64,000 nucleotides of DNA from Geomonas subterranea (GTDB lineage Bacteria > Desulfobacterota > Desulfuromonadia > Geobacterales > Geobacteraceae): NCBI RefSeq assembly GCF_019063845.1, contig NZ_CP077683.1, forward strand, positions 2,968,501 through 3,032,500. The letters are read 5' to 3'. This document shows, piece by piece, positions 1 through 8,786 of this stretch. The notes below the pieces were generated by a model. It was given only the letters and a program-made list of their open reading frames with translations, ran no database searches and was not told the origin of the DNA. Position numbers and translations under genes: made by a program. Within the stretch, counting starts at the first letter, position 1; each line of letters starts with the position of its first letter.

Positions 1-1416
1 GTCCGGCTCGCCCAGGGCCATCCTGATCAGCTCGACCCCGGTGACCTCGTTCTGGTCGTTGGCGATGACCTTGGTCGGGAGCACCTGGAACTCGAAGCGC
101 ACCCCTTCCTCGTCCGCCCCGTCGACCTCCCAGACGTCCGCCGGCATCTCGTTGCGGGAGCGGCGGTAGACCAGCACCGACTCTTCGGCCCCCTCGCGCA
201 GCGCCACCCTGACGCAGTCGATGGCGGTGTTGCCGCCGCCGACTACGAAGACCTTCTTGCCCATCCCGGTGGGAAGGCCCAGGTACACGTTTCTCAGGAA
301 GTCGATGCCGCCGGTCAGGAAGCCCTTGTACCCCTTGTCCTCGCCCTCGACACCCATCGGCTTGGAGCGGTGTGCGCCCGGCGCGAGGAGCACGGAGTCA
401 AACTTCTGCCTCAGCTCGTCGAGGGTGATGTCCTTGCCCACCCGGGTGTTGTAGATGATCTCGACGCCGAGCCCCTGGATGATGTCGATGTCGCGCTGCA
501 GCAGGTGACGCGGCTGACGGTAGGGGGGGATGCCGACGGCGACCATGCCGCCGCCCAGAGGAAGCGCTTCGTAGATGGTGACCGGGTACCCTTCCAGGGC
601 CAGGTAATAGGCGGCGGCGAGACCTGCCGGGCCCGCCCCCACCACGGCGACCTTCTTGGACTGCTTCGCCTTGGGAGCCATCGGGGGGAGGTGGCCGTGC
701 TGCCACTCGTAGTCGGATGCGCTGCGCTTGAGGACCATGATGTTGATCGGCTCGTCCACGTTCTTCCTGCGGCAGGCGGTCTCGCACGGGTGCGGGCAGA
801 CGCGGCCGCAGACCGAGGGAAGCGGCATCGACTCGCGGATGGTCTCCAGCGAATCGCCGAAACGGTAATCCTTCACCGACTCGATATAGGCAGGGATATC
901 GATGTGGGCCGGGCACTTGTCCATGCAGGGGGCGGTGTACTTCTCGATGTAGCGGAATTCCGAGGAGAGACTCTTGGCGCCGCGGATGTAGTTCACGAAG
1001 GCATCGCGGAAGTGGGTCACCGCGTCGATGACCGGTACCGCCGAACTCGGGCAGAGGGTGCACTTGCAGTGCGACAAGACGCTCCCGACGTCGAGGATGG
1101 TGTCCAGGTCCTCTTCCTTGCCGCGCCCTTCCATGATCCCGGAGAGGGCGTCCATGATGACGCGCGTCCCCTTCTTGCCCGGGGTGCACTTGCCGCAGAC
1201 GTACTTGGTCTGCACACGCTTCATGTACTCGGCGACCATGGCAGGGATGTCGACATCCTTGTTGTACAAAATGATGCCGTCCCAGCCGATGAAGGCCGAA
1301 AGCGGCCGCTCCCCGTCGTAGGTGGCGGGCAGCTTGAAGGAGACTTCCTTCTTCTCGCCCCCCTTGCGGTTATCAACTACGTTTCTGCCCCAGCTGGAAA
1401 AAACTACCTCTGCCAC
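1..1416 (-). CDS. sfrB: SfrB-type NADPH oxidoreductase, FAD/iron-sulfur subunit (C-terminus beyond left edge)
   Basis: The first 472 codons are present; the C-terminus lies outside the window. The N-terminal part (about residues 1-150) resembles the NuoF iron-sulfur domain with Cys74, Cys77, Cys117, Cys119 and Cys122. From about residue 160 it becomes a glutamate-synthase small-subunit type reductase: Cys164/168/203/207/211/215 for two 4Fe-4S clusters, an FAD site VVGAGPAGLAAAYYL and an NADPH site VVGGGNTAIDC. In Geobacter this fusion is the cytoplasmic SfrAB NADPH oxidoreductase, first described as a soluble Fe(III) reductase and tied to acetate metabolism. Start is GTG with GGAGG five bases upstream. 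SfrA would be expected just left of the window. The order sfrB, fapA-like, coaE, iclR matches what I recall from G. sulfurreducens. Confidence 0.85.
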   Translation of the reverse strand, partial: MAEVVFSSWGRNVVDNRKGGEKKEVSFKLPATYDGERPLSAFIGWDGIILYNKDVDIPAMVAEYMKRVQTKYVCGKCTPGKKGTRVIMDALSGIMEGRGKEEDLDTILDVGSVLSHCKCTLCPSSAVPVIDAVTHFRDAFVNYIRGAKSLSSEFRYIEKYTAPCMDKCPAHIDIPAYIESVKDYRFGDSLETIRESMPLPSVCGRVCPHPCETACRRKNVDEPINIMVLKRSASDYEWQHGHLPPMAPKAKQSKKVAVVGAGPAGLAAAYYLALEGYPVTIYEALPLGGGMVAVGIPPYRQPRHLLQRDIDIIQGLGVEIIYNTRVGKDITLDELRQKFDSVLLAPGAHRSKPMGVEGEDKGYKGFLTGGIDFLRNVYLGLPTGMGKKVFVVGGGNTAIDCVRVALREGAEESVLVYRRSRNEMPADVWEVDGADEEGVRFEFQVLPTKVIANDQNEVTGVELIRMALGEPD

Positions 1417-1776
1417 TTAGGCCTCCGAAATAGCTGTAAAATTGGCCGCATTATCGGCTAAATATTTACATTTATTAAGTAAATTGTCCGGTGCACATTG
1501 TATACAGTATCCAGTTTTTACCACATCACTCAGCTCTAATCAAGCGAAAAATCATTCGGATTATCGCTGTGGTAGGCCGTATACGACAAGCACCGACCGC
1601 GGCGTCGGGCGCTCCTCCGCATAGCTGCAATTAATGGTTGTTTTTGTCGCCGTTAGGCCCTAACATCGCCCCGGGCGCGGCGCGCCCCCCTTAAAGAACA
1701 CTCAACTTTTGCAGGGAAGAGCCGATAATTATCGGGAAGCGCCCATGAACATCCTGTGGGCGTCTCCGGAGGGGTC
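1417..1776. promoter_or_regulatory. 360 bp divergent intergenic region between sfrB and fapA-like gene
   Basis: No gene is seen. The region is AT-rich near sfrB and holds several short dyads: TGTATACA (1499-1506), a second GTATAC (1579-1584) and a perfect 14-base palindrome CCGATAATTATCGG (1722-1735) about 40 bases before the fapA-like start. A small hairpin (CGCCCA 1740-1745 with TGGGCG 1757-1762) lies just before its ribosome binding site. I could not pick convincing -35/-10 pairs for either gene. These are candidate operators only. Confidence 0.35.
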
Positions 1777-3414
1777 ATGGAGACCGACATTCTTGACGGC
1801 ACTGGACTCAAACTGCAACTGAGCCCGAACCAGATGTCTTTGCTGGCGCAGTACACCCCGGTCGCCCAGAGACGCGCGCTGGACGCCGGGCAACTGCGCG
1901 AGGCGATCGAGGCGTCGGGGTACGGGGAGCTCTTCATTTCCCAGGACGCCCTGGTGCAGGTGCTGCAGCGCTGCGCCGTCTCTCCGGTCGCATTCACCCT
2001 GCAGATCGGCGAGCGGCGCGACGCCACCCTCGCCCTGCAGCTCTCCGACGACATGATGATGGCAACCATGACCATCCAGCCCGCCTACGGCGGGCGCCGC
2101 ATCACCTTTGAAGAGGTGGAGCAGGCGCTCTCGCGAGAGGGGGTGGTTTGCGGCATCCTCTATGACGAGATCAAGGCCGCAGTGGAGGCGGGAGAGGCCA
2201 GCAAGCTGGTGATCGCCCAGGGAACGCCGCCCATCCCGGGGGAGGACAGCCAGTTCATCAGCCTGATCCCGGAGATGGCGACCCAGATGCCCCAGCTCTC
2301 CGACGACGACACGGCCGACTACCGGAACCTGGGCGATATCGTCAGCGTAAGCCTCGGCGATCCGCTCCTGCGGCACACCCACCCCACCACCGGCGTCCCG
2401 GGCGTCAACCTCCTCGGGGTGGAACTTCCCACGAGCGACGGGGTCGACATCCCCTTCGCGGACAACCTTACCGGCATCGCCTGCGACCTGAGCGATCCCG
2501 ACCTGCTGGTCGCCGCCATCTCAGGCTACCCGGTGATCGTGCCGCACGGCGTCAACGTCGATCCGGTCTTCAAGGTGAAGCGGGTCGACCTCTCCACAGG
2601 AAACCTCCACTTCAAGGGGTCGCTGGACATCTCCGGCGACGTCAGTGAGGGGATGGAGGTGACCGCCACCGAGGACATCACGGTGGGCGGGATCGTGGAA
2701 GCAGCCCGGATCAAGGCGGGGGGGAACATCGTGATCGCGGGGGGAGTGATCGGCCACGGCAAGGCGGTGCAACCGGGGAAGATGGTGAGCCGTCAGGAGA
2801 TGGCCCAGCTGGAGGCGGGAGGTACGGTCACGGTGCAGTTCGCCGAGAACGCGGCCATCAGCGCCGGCGGGGACATCTTCATCCGCGAACTGGCCATGCA
2901 AAGCGACCTCACCTCGGGCGGGAGCATCGTGGTCGGCGAAAAGGGGGGGCGCAAGGGGCACATCATCGGCGGGATCTGCCGGGCCATCTCACTGGTGCAC
3001 GCCGTGGTGATCGGCTCCCACGCCGGGGTTCCCACGGTCATCGAGGTCGGTGTCGATCCCGCGTTGAACCGCAAACTGGAGATGGTGCAGGAAAACCTGG
3101 CCGAGAAGCAGCGGCAGCTCGACGAACTCACCAAGACCCTGGCCTACGTCAAGGAGAACCCCGGGAGCATGGACCCCGGCCTTTTGAACCTGAAGCAGCG
3201 CATCTACACCAAATGCCAGGGAGAGCTGGCCGAGCTCACCGGCGAGAAGAAAAGACTGCAAAAGAGAATGGAGATCAACGCCCTGGCCAAGGTCGAGGTG
3301 GAACGCGACGCCTTCCTGGGCGCCCAGATCAGGATCGGGTCGAGCACCCTCCTCATCGAGGAGGACCTCACCAACCCGACCTTCACCCTGGGGGAAGAGG
3401 GGATAGCATATTGA
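1777..3414 (+). CDS. FapA family (DUF342) protein
   Basis: A 545-residue protein of the FapA/DUF342 family, whose core is a right-handed beta-helix of repeated glycine-rich turns; here this is residues about 200-420 (GGIVEAARIKAGGNIVIAGG and similar). A coiled coil follows (about 430-500, ENLAEKQRQLDELTKTL) and a short beta-rich tail. Family members bind or organise polymers and include flagellar-assembly and polar-localisation factors; the exact role is unknown. I chose ATG 1777 because GGAGGGG ends two bases before it; an upstream GTG at 1756 has no such site. coaE follows after 16 bases, so the two are probably cotranscribed. Confidence 0.8.
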   Translation: METDILDGTGLKLQLSPNQMSLLAQYTPVAQRRALDAGQLREAIEASGYGELFISQDALVQVLQRCAVSPVAFTLQIGERRDATLALQLSDDMMMATMTIQPAYGGRRITFEEVEQALSREGVVCGILYDEIKAAVEAGEASKLVIAQGTPPIPGEDSQFISLIPEMATQMPQLSDDDTADYRNLGDIVSVSLGDPLLRHTHPTTGVPGVNLLGVELPTSDGVDIPFADNLTGIACDLSDPDLLVAAISGYPVIVPHGVNVDPVFKVKRVDLSTGNLHFKGSLDISGDVSEGMEVTATEDITVGGIVEAARIKAGGNIVIAGGVIGHGKAVQPGKMVSRQEMAQLEAGGTVTVQFAENAAISAGGDIFIRELAMQSDLTSGGSIVVGEKGGRKGHIIGGICRAISLVHAVVIGSHAGVPTVIEVGVDPALNRKLEMVQENLAEKQRQLDELTKTLAYVKENPGSMDPGLLNLKQRIYTKCQGELAELTGEKKRLQKRMEINALAKVEVERDAFLGAQIRIGSSTLLIEEDLTNPTFTLGEEGIAY

Positions 3415-3430
3415 ACGGGAAGGGAGCGGC

Positions 3431-4039
3431 ATGCGTATCATAGGACTCACCGGGGGGATCGCGTCGGGCAAGACCAGCGCGGCGCAGCTGTTCGAGAAGC
3501 TCGGAGCCGCGGTCATCGACGCCGACCAGCTGGCACGGGAGGTGGTGCAGCCGGGGGAGGAGGCACTGGCGCGCATCGCGGAGACCTTTGGCGACAAGGT
3601 GCTCAACCCGGACGGCACCCTGAACCGCGCCGCGCTCGGGGGGATCGTGTTCGCCGACCCGTCGGCGCGACGCACGCTGGAGGGGATTACCCATCCCGCC
3701 ATCAAGAAGAGGGCGGAAGAGAAACTGCGGCGACTCAGGGAGGCCGGGACCGGCACCGCCTTCTACGTGGCGCCCCTGCTCTTCGAGGCGGGGATCACCT
3801 CGCGGGTCCACGAGGTGTGGGTGGTTTATCTCGACCGCGAGACCCAGATCGAGCGCCTGATGGTGCGCGACGGCCTCTCGCGCGAAGCCGCGCTGTCGCG
3901 CATCGCCTCGCAGATGCCCATGGAGGAGAAAAAGAAACTGGGGAAGATCGTCATCGACAACCGCGGCAGCAGGGAGGATCTGGAGGCGCAGGTACTGAAG
4001 CTGTGGCGGGAGGAGATAGCGGACCGGCGGCAGGGATGA
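3431..4039 (+). CDS. coaE: Dephospho-CoA kinase
   Basis: CoaE phosphorylates the 3'-hydroxyl of dephospho-CoA, the last step of coenzyme A synthesis, in the cytoplasm. The 202-residue protein has the usual family length. It opens with the P-loop GLTGGIASGKTSAA (residues 5-18), followed by DADQLAREVV and the DPSARRTLEGITHP segment typical of CoaE. GGGAG lies before the ATG. It is the second gene of a likely pair with the FapA-family gene and is followed by a strong terminator. Confidence 0.95.
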   Translation: MRIIGLTGGIASGKTSAAQLFEKLGAAVIDADQLAREVVQPGEEALARIAETFGDKVLNPDGTLNRAALGGIVFADPSARRTLEGITHPAIKKRAEEKLRRLREAGTGTAFYVAPLLFEAGITSRVHEVWVVYLDRETQIERLMVRDGLSREAALSRIASQMPMEEKKKLGKIVIDNRGSREDLEAQVLKLWREEIADRRQG

Positions 4040-4072
4040 GCCGGGGCGACACGAAATGGGTACAACGAGAAA

Positions 4073-4105
4073 GGCCCCCGCTTGCGGCGGGGGCCCTTTT
4101 TTTTT
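4073..4105 (+). terminator. Intrinsic terminator after coaE
   Basis: Perfect 9-bp stem GGCCCCCGC (4073-4081) / GCGGGGGCC (4087-4095), loop TTGCG, then C and nine T residues. It lies between the convergent coaE and IclR genes. The T-run serves the plus strand. Confidence 0.9.
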
Positions 4106-4106
4106 C

Positions 4107-4889
4107 CTATTTGTGGTAACCAAGTTTCTGCGAGATCTCCTCGCCGGAGCGGATCACCAGCGGGATCAGCTCCTTCTCCAGGCGCTCGTCGGTGAAGCGC
4201 ATCGAGGGACCGGAGATGCTCACCGCGCCGATGATGCGGCGGGTGTAGTCGCGGATGGGGGCGCCGACACACTTCACGCCGACATCCATCTCCTCGTCGT
4301 CGATGGCGTACCCCTGCTCGGCGATCACCTTCAGGTGCTTCTTCAGCTCCTCGCGGTCGGTCACCGTCTTCGGGGTGTAGCGCTTCATCTCCTTGGTGGG
4401 GAGGTAGTTCTCCAGCTCCTCGTCGGTCATGTAGGCGATCTGGACCTTGCCCGCCGCGGTGCAGTAGGCCGGCAGACGCGCACCGACGCGCGGCACGACC
4501 CTCACGGTCAGGTCGGTCTCCACCACGTCGAGGTAGACGATGTGGAACTCCTTGAGGATGGCCACGTAGGTGGTCTCGTTGCACTCCTTGACCAGCGCCT
4601 CGAGCACCGGTCGGGACTGGCGCAGAAGGCCCATCTGCTTGATGAAGGTCTGGCCCAGCTCCAGGGTCTTGAGCCCCAGGCGGTAGTTTTCCGTTACCTT
4701 GTTCTGCTCTATGTAGTTCCGGGATTCCAGAGTGGCCAGAAGCCGGAAAACGTTGTTCTTGTGAAGCTTCAGCCTCTTGCTCAGCTCGGTCACGCCCAGT
4801 TCGTCCACCTCGTCGTGGAACTGCTCCAGGAGGTCGAGTGCATGGGAGACGGCCTGAATGATGTACTCAGATTTCTCTTTTTTCGCCAT
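4107..4889 (-). CDS. IclR family transcriptional regulator
   Basis: A 260-residue IclR regulator: an N-terminal winged helix (residues about 10-70, LGVTELSKRLKLHKNNVFRL) and a C-terminal ligand-binding domain (from about 85). Position next to sfrB/coaE makes it the likely counterpart of G. sulfurreducens GSU0514, which I recall as a repressor of the succinyl-CoA synthetase genes that mutated during adaptation to lactate; that link rests on memory and synteny. The ATG at 4889 has AGGTG six bases upstream; a GTG nine bases earlier has no binding site. Its own promoter overlaps an inverted repeat (4948-4986), which suggests autoregulation. Confidence 0.85.
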   Translation of the reverse strand: MAKKEKSEYIIQAVSHALDLLEQFHDEVDELGVTELSKRLKLHKNNVFRLLATLESRNYIEQNKVTENYRLGLKTLELGQTFIKQMGLLRQSRPVLEALVKECNETTYVAILKEFHIVYLDVVETDLTVRVVPRVGARLPAYCTAAGKVQIAYMTDEELENYLPTKEMKRYTPKTVTDREELKKHLKVIAEQGYAIDDEEMDVGVKCVGAPIRDYTRRIIGAVSISGPSMRFTDERLEKELIPLVIRSGEEISQKLGYHK

Positions 4890-4930
4890 TGGCTGCACCT
4901 ATGAATATCAGGAAAAATTTCAAACAATAT

Positions 4931-4959
4931 TAACTAGGCCATTTAATAAACCGTGTCAA
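4931..4959 (-). promoter_or_regulatory. Predicted sigma-70 promoter of the IclR gene
   Basis: On the minus strand: -35 TTGACA (4959-4954), 17-bp spacer, -10 TAGTTA (4936-4931), about 40 bases before the start codon. The -35 lies inside the inverted repeat at 4948-4986. Confidence 0.55.
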
Positions 4960-4986
4960 GAAAATTAATCGCTTGATAAACGGTTT
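4948..4986. promoter_or_regulatory. Imperfect inverted repeat, candidate IclR operator
   Basis: AAACCGTGTCAAG (4948-4960) faces CTTGATAAACGGTTT (4972-4986): the outer AAACCG/CGGTTT and inner CAAG/CTTG arms pair, with TGT opposite ATAAA between them, around an AT-rich centre. It covers the -35 of the IclR gene. The rest of the 328-bp gap up to 5217 shows only a GTTTAAAC palindrome near 4993 and no gene. Confidence 0.4.
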
Positions 4987-5217
4987 TAATGTGTTTAAAC
5001 TCGCCCTTGTCCGGCTCCCCCCGGGATGGGATGTTGACCGGGGTGGTAAAACAGCTTCCACTGGTAAAGTCGGCATGATGCGGCTCCGGATAGTGTCATA
5101 CAGGCAAAATATAGAATTATGTTCTAGAAATGTCAAGCAGCAAGAAGTACAAAGGGATGCGATCTTGAAGGGGCCGGCGTCCGGTCACCGGCACCGGCGA
5201 AGCGGCGGAGAGCGAAC

Positions 5218-6843
5218 ATGCGCCTCAACCTGATTTCAAAGCTCGCCCTGGCGACGGGACTGGTGCTTTTGTGCACCATGGCCCTGTTCGCCTATCTGAA
5301 CCTGAGAAGCCTGAAAGGGCTGCTGCTGCAGGAGGCGATCTCCGAGGCGGACCGCATCACCGAGACCATCATCCGCACCACCCATAACCAGATGCTGCGT
5401 GACGACCGTCCCCTGTTCTACAAGACCATCGAGGAGATCGGCAATCAGCAGGGGGTGGAGCGGATCCGCCTGATCAACAAGACCGGGCGCATCATCTTCT
5501 CGACGGACGACGCGGAGACCGGAACGGTGCTGGGGAAGCACACCGAGATCTGCGCCGTCTGCCACGGCGGTCCGCAACTGCTGCTGACCGCCTCCTCCAA
5601 GAACCGCAGCCGCCGCTTCTACGGCAACTCCGGCGCCGAATTTCTCGGCATCACCAACGCCATCTACAACGAGGAGAGCTGCTACACCGCGAGCTGCCAC
5701 TTCCACCCCGAGAAGTACAAGGTGCTCGGCGTGCTGGACGTGGTGGTCCCTCTGGACCGGATGCACTCCCTGCTGGGCGCCTACCGCAACCGGATGCTGC
5801 TTTTGACCCTGCTCCTGCTCACCCTCACCTCCTTGAGCCTCACCTTCTTCACCCAGAAACTGGTCAACCGCCCGGTGCGGGAACTCCTGGAGCATACCCA
5901 GATGCTTTCGCGGGGCGAGCTGGACGGCGCGGTGCACAGCTTCGCCCACGACGAGATGGGGGAGCTGGCCGAGTCCTTCAACACCATGACGCTCAACCTG
6001 AAGAAGGCCCGCCAGGAGCTCGAGGGGTGGGGGCGCGATCTCGAGCAGATGGTGCAGCAAAGGACCCGGGAGATCACCCGGATGCAGGCGCAGCTGATCC
6101 GCTCGGAGAAGCTCGCCTCACTGGGGGAGCTGGTTGCCGGCATCGCACACGAAATCAACAACCCGCTCACCGGGATACTGGTGTTCGCCTCCCTGATCCA
6201 GGGTAACCCCAAGCTCGACCCCGTCCTCAAGAACGACATCGAGACCGTGCTGAGGGAAACCAAGCGCTGCGCCGGCATCGTCAAGGGGCTCCTCGAGTTC
6301 GCCCGCTGCGCGCCGCCGCAAAAGGCCCCCTGTTCGCTGAACGACATCTCCGACAGGGCGCTCGAGCTGGTCAGGCACCAGATCCTGTTCCAGGACGTCA
6401 CCATCACCAGAAACTACACCGGGCGCATCCCGCCGCTGCTGCTCGACCCCAACCAGATCGAGCAGGTCCTGGTCAACGTCCTGGTCAACGCCGGACACGC
6501 CATGCGGGGCGAGGGGGTGGTCATGGTGGTCACCGGTCTGGCCCCGGCGCAGTGGCAGGCCTTCATCAAGATCAGCGACAACGGCTGCGGCATCCCGGAG
6601 GCCAACCTGGGCCGGATCTTCGACCCTTTCTTCACCACCAAGGCCAACAAGGGAACCGGCCTCGGGCTCTCCGTCTCCTACGGCATCATCCAGGAGCACG
6701 GCGGACGGATCGAGGTGCAAAGCCAGGAGGGTTCCGGCACCACCTTCACCATATTCCTCCCCATCCCCGAGCAGGACGCCGCCGCTCCCCCCCCCACCGA
6801 TCCGGGGCACGCCGGACTCACGGCCGACCCCCCGGGGGCGTAA
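5218..6843 (+). CDS. Membrane histidine kinase with periplasmic c-type heme motifs
   Basis: A 541-residue sensor kinase. Transmembrane helices lie at about 8-27 and 193-212 and enclose a periplasmic domain with CAVCH (112-116), a standard c-heme binding motif, and CYTASCH (155-161), a CX4CH variant. HAMP follows (about 213-265), then a coiled coil, the H-box HEINNP with phosphoacceptor His311, DNGCGIP, FDPFFTTK and GTGLGLS of the ATPase domain. Geobacter methyl-accepting proteins with heme-containing periplasmic domains are known; here the same idea is joined to a kinase, so it may sense redox state or a gas. No response regulator is adjacent. The tail after 515 is Pro/Ala-rich. Start ATG is preceded by GGAG. 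Confidence 0.85.
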   Translation: MRLNLISKLALATGLVLLCTMALFAYLNLRSLKGLLLQEAISEADRITETIIRTTHNQMLRDDRPLFYKTIEEIGNQQGVERIRLINKTGRIIFSTDDAETGTVLGKHTEICAVCHGGPQLLLTASSKNRSRRFYGNSGAEFLGITNAIYNEESCYTASCHFHPEKYKVLGVLDVVVPLDRMHSLLGAYRNRMLLLTLLLLTLTSLSLTFFTQKLVNRPVRELLEHTQMLSRGELDGAVHSFAHDEMGELAESFNTMTLNLKKARQELEGWGRDLEQMVQQRTREITRMQAQLIRSEKLASLGELVAGIAHEINNPLTGILVFASLIQGNPKLDPVLKNDIETVLRETKRCAGIVKGLLEFARCAPPQKAPCSLNDISDRALELVRHQILFQDVTITRNYTGRIPPLLLDPNQIEQVLVNVLVNAGHAMRGEGVVMVVTGLAPAQWQAFIKISDNGCGIPEANLGRIFDPFFTTKANKGTGLGLSVSYGIIQEHGGRIEVQSQEGSGTTFTIFLPIPEQDAAAPPPTDPGHAGLTADPPGA

Positions 6844-6925
6844 AGCTGTATACGGGACGACTTTTCCCGCCACGCCCCCCCTTCCCGGCGCACCGCGCAG
6901 GGCGCAACTGCGCGGAAGAAAACGA

Positions 6926-6954
6926 TTGACAGCGCGTGACCGTATTGTTAGTTT
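6926..6954 (+). promoter_or_regulatory. Predicted promoter of the thiSGE operon
   Basis: TTGACA (6926-6931), 17-bp spacer, TAGTTT (6949-6954), leaving an untranslated leader of about 70 bases before thiS. The leader lacks the conserved boxes of a TPP riboswitch. Confidence 0.5.
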
Positions 6955-7028
6955 ACGGTCGGGTCACGCCCGGCTCGCGCCGCGGTCCGGCCCGGCCAGC
7001 CTCAACGTCACGCAGTACCGGAGCAGCA

Positions 7029-7238
7029 GTGAACATCACCACCAACGGCGAAGCCGTATCGATCGATCCCCTCACGGTTCAGCAGTACCTGGTCTCCCTC
7101 GGCATCGACCCGCGCCGCGTCGCGGTCGAGCTGAACCAGGAGATCCTCCCCAAGGCGCAGTACGAGAGCACCCTGCTCAACGAAGGGGACACCCTGGAGA
7201 TCGTCCATTTCGTGGGAGGAGGCGCCGTTCGCGGCTAG
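7029..7238 (+). CDS. thiS: Thiamine sulfur-carrier protein ThiS with extended C-terminus
   Basis: A 69-residue ubiquitin-fold sulfur carrier (MNITTNGEAV... ELNQEILPKAQYESTLLNEG). It delivers sulfur as a C-terminal thiocarboxylate to ThiG. The GTG start at 7029 has GGAG five bases upstream and gives the usual family length; a longer reading from 6936 would add unrelated residues. Oddly the protein ends FVGGGAVRG: four residues follow the Gly-Gly that normally forms the C-terminus, so it would need trimming or be atypical. thiG follows after 106 bp. Confidence 0.85.
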   Translation: MNITTNGEAVSIDPLTVQQYLVSLGIDPRRVAVELNQEILPKAQYESTLLNEGDTLEIVHFVGGGAVRG

Positions 7239-7344
7239 GAAATCACGCCGCGAGCCTCCCGCTCGTCTCCCGCTCACCGTACGGTCCCGTTGCATCCGGG
7301 CCGGACGGACCATCTGACAAGACGCTACCGATTGGAGAACAGTG

Positions 7345-8127
7345 ATGCCCGTAACAAACGACAAGCTCGTCATAGCAGGACGCGAATTCGACTCCCGCCT
7401 CATGGTGGGGACCGGCAAGTACGCCGATTTCCAGCAGATGGTGCGTGCCATCGAGGTTTCCGGCGCCCAGATCATCACCGTCGCCGTAAGAAGGGTGAAC
7501 ATCTCGGACCGGAGCAAGGAATCGCTTCTGGACCACATCGACCTGAAGAAATACACCCTGCTCCCCAACACCGCCGGCTGCTACACCGCCGACGACGCCA
7601 TCCGCACCTGCCGGCTGGCCCGCGAGGCTGGGCTCTCCGACTTCGTGAAGCTCGAGGTGCTCGGTGATGAAAAGACGCTGTTCCCCAACAACGAGGAGCT
7701 TTTGAAGGCAGCCAAGGTGCTCATCGCCGAAGGGTTCACCGTGCTCCCCTACACCAGCGACGACCCGATCATCTGCAAGAAGCTGGAGGACATGGGGTGC
7801 GCCGCCGTGATGCCCCTCGGGGCCCCGATCGGCTCGGGACTCGGCATCCGCAACCCGTACAACATCCAGATCATCCTCGAGACGGTCAAGGTACCGGTCA
7901 TCGTGGACGCCGGGGTCGGCACCGCATCCGACGCTGCCATCGCCATGGAGCTTGGCTGCGACGGCGTGCTGATGAACACCGCCATCGCCGGGGCGCAGGA
8001 TCCGGTCGCCATGGCCGAGGCGATGAACCTCGCCGTCCGCGCCGGCAGGCTCGCCTACCGCGCGGGGCGCATCCCGAGGAAGCTCTACGCCACCGCATCC
8101 TCACCGCTGGCGGGCCTCATCGCGTGA
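7345..8127 (+). CDS. thiG: Thiazole synthase ThiG
   Basis: ThiG condenses deoxyxylulose 5-phosphate, dehydroglycine and ThiS thiocarboxylate into thiazole phosphate. The 260-residue TIM barrel has the Schiff-base lysine in [10 protein letters not shown] (about residue 100), the [12 protein letters not shown] segment and the [11 protein letters not shown] phosphate loop. I start at ATG 7345 (GGAG eight bases upstream) rather than the GTG just before it. Its stop overlaps the thiE start by four bases (GTGA), so translation is likely coupled. Confidence 0.97.
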   Translation: MPVTNDKLVIAGREFDSRLMVGTGKYADFQQMVRAIEVSGAQIITVAVRRVNISDRSKESLLDHIDLKKYTLLPNTAGCYTADDAIRTCRLAREAGLSDFVKLEVLGDEKTLFPNNEELLKAAKVLIAEGFTVLPYTSDDPIICKKLEDMGCAAVMPLGAPIGSGLGIRNPYNIQIILETVKVPVIVDAGVGTASDAAIAMELGCDGVLMNTAIAGAQDPVAMAEAMNLAVRAGRLAYRAGRIPRKLYATASSPLAGLIA

Positions 8128-8786
8128 AAGGGCTCGACTCCCCCTGGATAGATTTCAACCTCTACCTGATCACCGGGCGCGGTGAGACCCTCGGGCGCAA
8201 CCTGGAGTTCGTGGTCGAGGAGGCCCTGCGGGGAGGCGTGCGCGCCGTGCAGCTCAGGGACAAGGGGACCACCAGCACCAAGGAGCTCTACGAAACGGCC
8301 CAGGAACTGCGCCGCCTCACCTCCCGCTACGGCGCCAAGCTCTTCGTCAACGACCGCGTCGACGTGGCGCTCGCGGTCGACGCCGACGGGGTGCACATCG
8401 GCAGCTCCAGCCTCCCGCTGTACAAGGTGAGGAGGCTCCTGGGGGAGCGCAAGCTGATCGGCGTCTCCTGCCACAACCAGACCCAGGCCATCACCGCCCA
8501 GGAGATGGGGGCCGACTTCATCACCTTCGGCCCGGTCTACTACACCCCCAGCAAAGCCGAGTACGGCGAGCCGGTGGGGATCGAGAAACTGAACAAGGTG
8601 GCTCAGACGCTGCAGATCCCGGTCTTCGCCCTTGGGGGGGTGAACCTGGAGAACTGCGCCGAGGCGGTCGCGGGAGACGCGCGCGGCATAGCCCTCATCT
8701 CCGCCATACTCTCCGCGCCGGAGCCGCGGGAGGCCGCCAAGAGGCTTTTGGCCCTGCTCCCCCCGCTCGAGGAGCACAACGACTAG
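8124..8786 (+). CDS. thiE: Thiamine-phosphate synthase ThiE
   Basis: ThiE joins the pyrimidine and thiazole moieties to make thiamine monophosphate. The 220-residue protein shows the family motifs [38 protein letters not shown] and [10 protein letters not shown], and the Gly-rich FALGGVN phosphate site. The GTG start at 8124 overlaps the thiG stop by four bases. The following gene begins directly after its stop codon. Confidence 0.95.
   Translation: MKGLDSPWIDFNLYLITGRGETLGRNLEFVVEEALRGGVRAVQLRDKGTTSTKELYETAQELRRLTSRYGAKLFVNDRVDVALAVDADGVHIGSSSLPLYKVRRLLGERKLIGVSCHNQTQAITAQEMGADFITFGPVYYTPSKAEYGEPVGIEKLNKVAQTLQIPVFALGGVNLENCAEAVAGDARGIALISAILSAPEPREAAKRLLALLPPLEEHND

Noticed and set aside
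6844-7028. TPP riboswitch before thiS
   Set aside because: I looked for the conserved CTGAGA and ACCTGATCTGGATAATGCC-like boxes and found none; only a sigma-70-like promoter is seen.
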